Of a stretch of 64,000 nt of DNA, positions 60,867 through 64,000 are shown in pieces. Made by a program: the position numbers and the translations under genes. Position 1 is the first letter of the stretch, and each line of letters opens with the position of its first letter. The stretch is from Bordetella sp. FB-8 (GTDB taxonomy: Bacteria; Pseudomonadota; Gammaproteobacteria; Burkholderiales; Burkholderiaceae_B): positions 248,001-312,000 of the forward strand of contig NZ_KB907784.1 in the NCBI RefSeq assembly GCF_000382185.1, read 5' to 3'. The notes below the pieces were generated by a model. The model was not told where the DNA came from. It saw nothing but the letters and a program-made list of their open reading frames with translations, and ran no database searches.

Positions 60867-62782
60867 TTACTGCGCCGGCTCGCGCAGATAATCCACCAGC
60901 GCTTCGGTCGCAGCGTCCGGCCTAGGCGTCAGCAGCGAAACCACGACAATCGTCAGGAACGCAGCCGGGGCGCCGAACAAGCCCGCGCAGATCGACTGTA
61001 TCCCCCACCACAAATGCACCGGTTGCGTGCGCGGCACGTTGAACACCCACTCGCGTAGCGAGGGTTCTGCGTGCGCCATGTAGGCAAAGGTCACGGCCAG
61101 GCCCACCGCCATGCCCAGCGTCGCCCCCCATTTGTTGGCCCGCTTCCAGAACACGCCCATCACCAGCGCGGGAAAGAATGACGATGCCGCGAAGGAAAAA
61201 GCGGCCGACACCATAATGAGGATGTCGGCGGGTTTGCGCGCCGCAACCCAGGCCGCGGCGAACGCCACCAACAGCAGCAGCACCTTGGAGACGATCACGC
61301 GCCGGTCGGCCCGCGTGCGAGGCGCGACCACCCGGTACCACGTATCGTGCGACAGTGAATTGGACAGCGTCAACAGCAGGCCGTCCGCGGTCGACAGCGC
61401 GGCGGCCAGGGCGCCAGCGGCCACCAGCCCGGACATCATATAGGGCAGTCCGCCAATCTCGGGCATAGCCAGCACGACGGCATCCGCACCGATGCCGATC
61501 TCGCCCGATTGCACGATGCCGTCGCGATTAATGTCCGACATGCTTACCAGGTTGGGATCGACCGCGCCCCAGGCGTGAACCCAGGCCGGCAGGCTGGCGT
61601 AGGAACTGCCCACCAGTTGGGTATAGACCTCGTACTTGACAAGCAGCGCCAGCGCCGGCGCCGTGAAATACACCAGCAGGATGAAAAGCAGGGCCCAGAG
61701 CACGGACTTGCGCGCCTCGCCCACCGAGGCTGTGGTGTAGGACCGAGTGAGAATGTGCGGCATTCCCGCCGTGCCCAGCATCAAGCACAGCACCAGGGCC
61801 AGGAAATTCACGCGCAGATTGCGATTCTCGGTTGCGCTGCCCGCGGCAAAGGGCTGCGCGTATGGCACCGACGGCGATCCGCGCGCTTCGTACGCTTGCC
61901 GCGCCTTCGACCAGGCCACGCGGGCCGCCTGGGGATCCGGCGGAAAGTCGGCCAGCTCGCGCTCCAGCGTGCGCACCTCGACCATGGGTGCATCGGCGGC
62001 GACGCGTTCGGCCAGCCGGGCGCGCAGGCGCTCCTTCTCCTGCGCCCAGGACTGGGGCAGCGCGTCCAGGCGCCGCGCCATTTCCCAGGCCTGCCCGCGC
62101 CAGAGGCGCCGCACGGCCTGCTCGGCCGGATCGTCGCGCAACTGCAGTTCCTTGGCGGAAATTTGGCGCAGCACCGATCCAGCCGACAACTGCGCAATGG
62201 GCGAACCGGTGTCCTTGACCGACAGCCACACGACCGGAGCCAGATAAGCGATCACCAGAATGATGTACTGCCCCACCTGCGTCCAGGTCACCGCGCGCAG
62301 GCCACGCCGGCCAGCCGCGGCACGTTGCCGCCATAGCGAGCGCCCAGGAAATCGGGAATGGTGTATTGGCCGAACTTGCGCAGGTAGGGCGCCAGCAGCA
62401 ACGCCACCAGCACATAGCCGCCCGTCCAGCCCAGCACGTAGGCCAGGCCGCCGTAACCAGTGAGATAGAGCGTGCCCGCCACGCCGATGAAGGAGGCCAC
62501 CGACATCCAGTCGGCCGCTGTGGCCATGCCATTGTAGAAAGCCGGCACACGCCGGCCCGCCACGTAGTATTCGATCGGATCGCAAGTGCGGCATAGGATG
62601 CCGATGCCGGCATACAGGCTGACCGTAACGAACAGGAAGACATAGCCTATCCAGGCGCGCGCCAGGCCGGCCCTCTCGGCAAGCGCCAGCAGCAGCACCA
62701 GCAGACAGAAGCCTGCCGTGTACAGCGTGTAGGCGCGGCCCAGCCGCTGGCTGAACAGGCCGGGGTTTCGGACGGGCAGCAT
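60867..62782 (-). pseudogene. Sodium:solute symporter (VC_2705-like), broken by out-of-frame deletion
   Basis: Large subunit of the DUF4212-associated SSS transporters. The N-terminus reads well in one frame from ATG 62782 (PGLFSQRLGRAYTLYTAG ... DFLGARYGGNVPRLAGVA) and then hits TGA at 62288-62290. The rest, from GLRAVTWTQVGQYIILVIAYL (about 62290) to ALVDYLREPAQ at 60867, is intact in another frame. Relatives have about 45-50 residues between GARYGGN and GMRAVTWTQ (a helix with SFTYVVAQIYGVG); here only a few remain. So a deletion removed a membrane helix and shifted the frame. A long frame starting 62840 is partly antisense-type artefact. Confidence 0.82.
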
Positions 62783-63081
62783 CAGCTTTTCCTCGCCGAC
62801 CGATCGGCACGCCCCATGAGCCGGACATAGGCCGCGACAATGATCAGGTACACCAGCGGCGCGCCGTAGGCGGCCAGCCAGAACGGGAACGGCCAGCCGA
62901 TGAAATCGAAGGCAAGCCATCCCGTGAACAGGGCCGGCGCAAGAGTCAGAAGCAGCCAGACCGCCAGCAGAACCCCGACGCGCCGCAGATTGCGGCGCCA
63001 ATAGACGCGGGCGGCGCCCGCCGGATAGGGGCCGCCCGGATCAGGCGACTGCGCGCTGTCGTGATCTTGCATGGCGTTCAT
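62782..63081 (-). CDS. DUF4212 small subunit of sodium:solute symporter
   Basis: A 99-residue membrane protein (two helices: VLLAVWLLLTLAPALFTGWL and FWLAAYGAPLVYLIIVAAYV, with WPFPFWLA) that normally pairs with the SSS large subunit. ATG 63081 or 63072 (MQDHD). Its stop shares bases with the start of the large subunit (TGATG). Its partner is a pseudogene, so it may no longer have a job. The pair is often linked to acetate or short-chain acid uptake, but the ligand is not shown. Confidence 0.85.
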   Translation of the reverse strand: MNAMQDHDSAQSPDPGGPYPAGAARVYWRRNLRRVGVLLAVWLLLTLAPALFTGWLAFDFIGWPFPFWLAAYGAPLVYLIIVAAYVRLMGRADRSARKS

Positions 63082-63117
63082 GCGCCCCGCGGCGCTTTCT
63101 GTATGCGAAACCCGGAT

Positions 63118-63151
63118 GCGAAAACGGCCGACACGTTATCGTGCCGGCCGT
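63118..63151 (-). terminator. Stem-loop with T-run in the DUF4212 leader
   Basis: Read on the minus strand, ACGGCCGGCACG / CGTGTCGGCCGT (12-bp stem, one mismatch, 4-nt loop) is followed by TTTTC. It ends 37 bp before the DUF4212 start. It could be an intrinsic terminator or attenuator; the plus strand also has T-rich sequence after it. Confidence 0.6.
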
Positions 63152-63543
63152 CGCGCTTTTCTTGCTTTTTTTAAAATTGCTTTATTTTTATTGTGAATTT
63201 ACTTAACCGGTACTTGCCGGCGTGCCCTGTGGGCTGTTTGTGTCTCCTCACCTGCTACGGAAGCAATTCTGCACCGGTCATGAGCTTAAGACACTAGGGG
63301 AATGCCCTAGTTTGATGCATTCTTGCGTCCGATCTAAGCCAATTTACCTGAAGAACGCACCATTTTAGGGCAAAAATCGACTTTCCTGAAAGCCGGGCAT
63401 TTGCGGTTTTTACACGCTTTTTATACCGATCCACGCAAGCTTTACCCCGTTTTTATCCCCATCTGCCTAATCTGCGCACACTTCCGGCCGCTCATGCTGC
63501 GTCGGACCTGCACAAAGGGGCTGCATGCCCCAGGGGAGAAAAC
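63152..63543. other. Intergenic region between DUF4212 and kdp operons
   Basis: 392 bp with no gene. It holds the palindrome at 63293-63311 and should contain both divergent promoters. T/A-rich runs near 63160-63200. Confidence 0.5.
63293..63311. promoter_or_regulatory. Perfect 7-bp inverted repeat, candidate regulator site
   Basis: ACTAGGG-GAATG-CCCTAGT, centred about 220 bp upstream of the DUF4212 start and 240 bp upstream of the kdp genes. LuxR/NarL-type response regulators bind sites of this kind upstream of acetate/symporter operons in relatives; owner here is unknown. Confidence 0.4.
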
Positions 63544-63642
63544 ATGGACCTGCTGTATTTCGCCATTTTCGGCGCGCTGGCCGGCTCGATCTGGGGCCTG
63601 ACCGTCTTCTGCTCGGCCCTCTCGCAAGGAGAGCGGCCATGA
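63544..63642 (+). CDS. 32-residue membrane protein ahead of kdpF
   Basis: MDLLYFAIFGALAGSIWGLT VFCSALSQGERP: a single membrane helix. ATG 63544 follows GGGGAG; the stop overlaps the kdpF start by four bases (ATGA). Small ORFs of this size and coupling occur before kdpF in some betaproteobacteria and pseudomonads. Probably a kdp accessory, but unproven. Confidence 0.65.
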   Translation: MDLLYFAIFGALAGSIWGLTVFCSALSQGERP

Positions 63643-63728
63643 GTCTTATCTACTGGATCAGCGGCAGTCTGGCCGCACTGCTGATGGTTTACCTACTCAT
63701 CGCATTGTTCAAGCCGGAGAAATTCTGA
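63639..63728 (+). CDS. kdpF: KdpF, small subunit of potassium-transporting ATPase
   Basis: A 29-residue membrane peptide, MSLIYWISGSLAALLMVYLL IALFKPEKF, with the LLxALFxPE tail of KdpF. It stabilises the KdpABC complex. Its stop overlaps the kdpA start (TGATG). Confidence 0.92.
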   Translation: MSLIYWISGSLAALLMVYLLIALFKPEKF

Positions 63729-64000
63729 TGGATAACCGCTACATCGCACTGCTGGCGGTGTTCCTCGTGATATTGCTGGCTATCTCGCCTTTCCTGGGCC
63801 GATATATCCGCGAGTCCATGGGGAACGGCCGATACCGCCTGACCGCCTGGGGCCGGCCTGTCGAACGCGTGATCTACCGCATCGCGGGCGTGGACCCTCA
63901 AACCGAAATGAGCTGGCAGCGCTATGCCCTGGCCACGCTAATCTTCAGCGTGCTCGGCTTCATCGCGGTCTATGCCCTGCAGCGCCTGCAGGCACTGCTG
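63728..64000 (+). CDS. kdpA: KdpA, potassium-binding subunit, cut by window edge
   Basis: First 91 codons of the K+-translocating subunit of KdpFABC, an ATP-driven high-affinity potassium importer. Starts MDNRYIALLAVFLVILLAIS PFLGRYI; then ERVIYRIAGVDPQTEMSWQRY ALATLIFSVLGF, all typical of KdpA (about 560-600 residues in full). The selectivity-filter loops lie outside the window. Confidence 0.95.
   Translation, partial: MDNRYIALLAVFLVILLAISPFLGRYIRESMGNGRYRLTAWGRPVERVIYRIAGVDPQTEMSWQRYALATLIFSVLGFIAVYALQRLQALL

Overview
The window is high-GC betaproteobacterial chromosome. The ilvI-ilvH-ilvC order, two Bug-type (TctC) solute receptors, an FNR regulator with the usual four cysteines, and the trxB/ftsK/lolA/rarA/serS block all fit family Alcaligenaceae, most likely Bordetella or Achromobacter. 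This assignment is by protein resemblance only; no search was run.

Layout. 1-7.2 kb holds housekeeping genes: the branched-chain amino acid genes ilvC (cut by the window edge), ilvH and ilvI, then yaaA, bdhA and a membrane diguanylate cyclase. A tRNA-Ser(CGA) at 7.35 kb is followed by about 4 kb of accessory DNA. This holds a ParE-type toxin-antitoxin pair, a small Cys-rich protein, an IS3-family orfA stub, a decayed HigA antitoxin gene, phzF, the tail of an IS256-like element and an orphan protein with a 2OG-Fe(II) oxygenase signature. 11.6-14.7 kb holds an LprI-like secreted protein and a SulP transporter. 14.7-17.8 kb is an arsenic operon (arsR, shortened arsI-like gene, arsC, acr3, arsC-arsN2 fusion). 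17.9-25.9 kb is a catabolic and regulatory zone with a Bug receptor, YhdH oxidoreductase, acyl-CoA dehydrogenase, two coupled IclR regulators, a CoA transferase, and a LysR/EamA pair. 25.9-29.2 kb encodes a DctBD-like two-component system with no transporter beside it. 29.7-33.6 kb holds a CocE-type hydrolase, a LysR regulator and a second Bug receptor. About 0.9 kb without a clear gene follows, then fnr, an HPF-like gene behind an FNR box, a NarL-type two-component system coupled to a lone cpaB, a FUSC exporter, a lipoprotein, a nitroreductase and small secreted or unknown proteins.

43.3-60.8 kb is the conserved serS-rarA / lolA-ftsK / trxB / smr neighbourhood, but it is split between rarA and lolA by a 9.6-kb block on the opposite strand. 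That block encodes a PLP D-amino-acid deaminase, a five-gene peptide-type ABC importer, an RpiR regulator, a D-aminoacylase and a RidA protein. Together they make a coherent proposed pathway: import N-acyl-D-amino acids or D-peptides, deacylate them, deaminate the D-amino acid, and clear the reactive imine. This is the most interesting system in the window.

60.9-63.1 kb carries a DUF4212/sodium:solute symporter pair whose large subunit is broken by an out-of-frame internal deletion. The window ends with the start of a kdp potassium-uptake operon that includes a 32-codon ORF ahead of kdpF. Functional statements come from motif and family recognition by eye; coordinates were read from the sequence.
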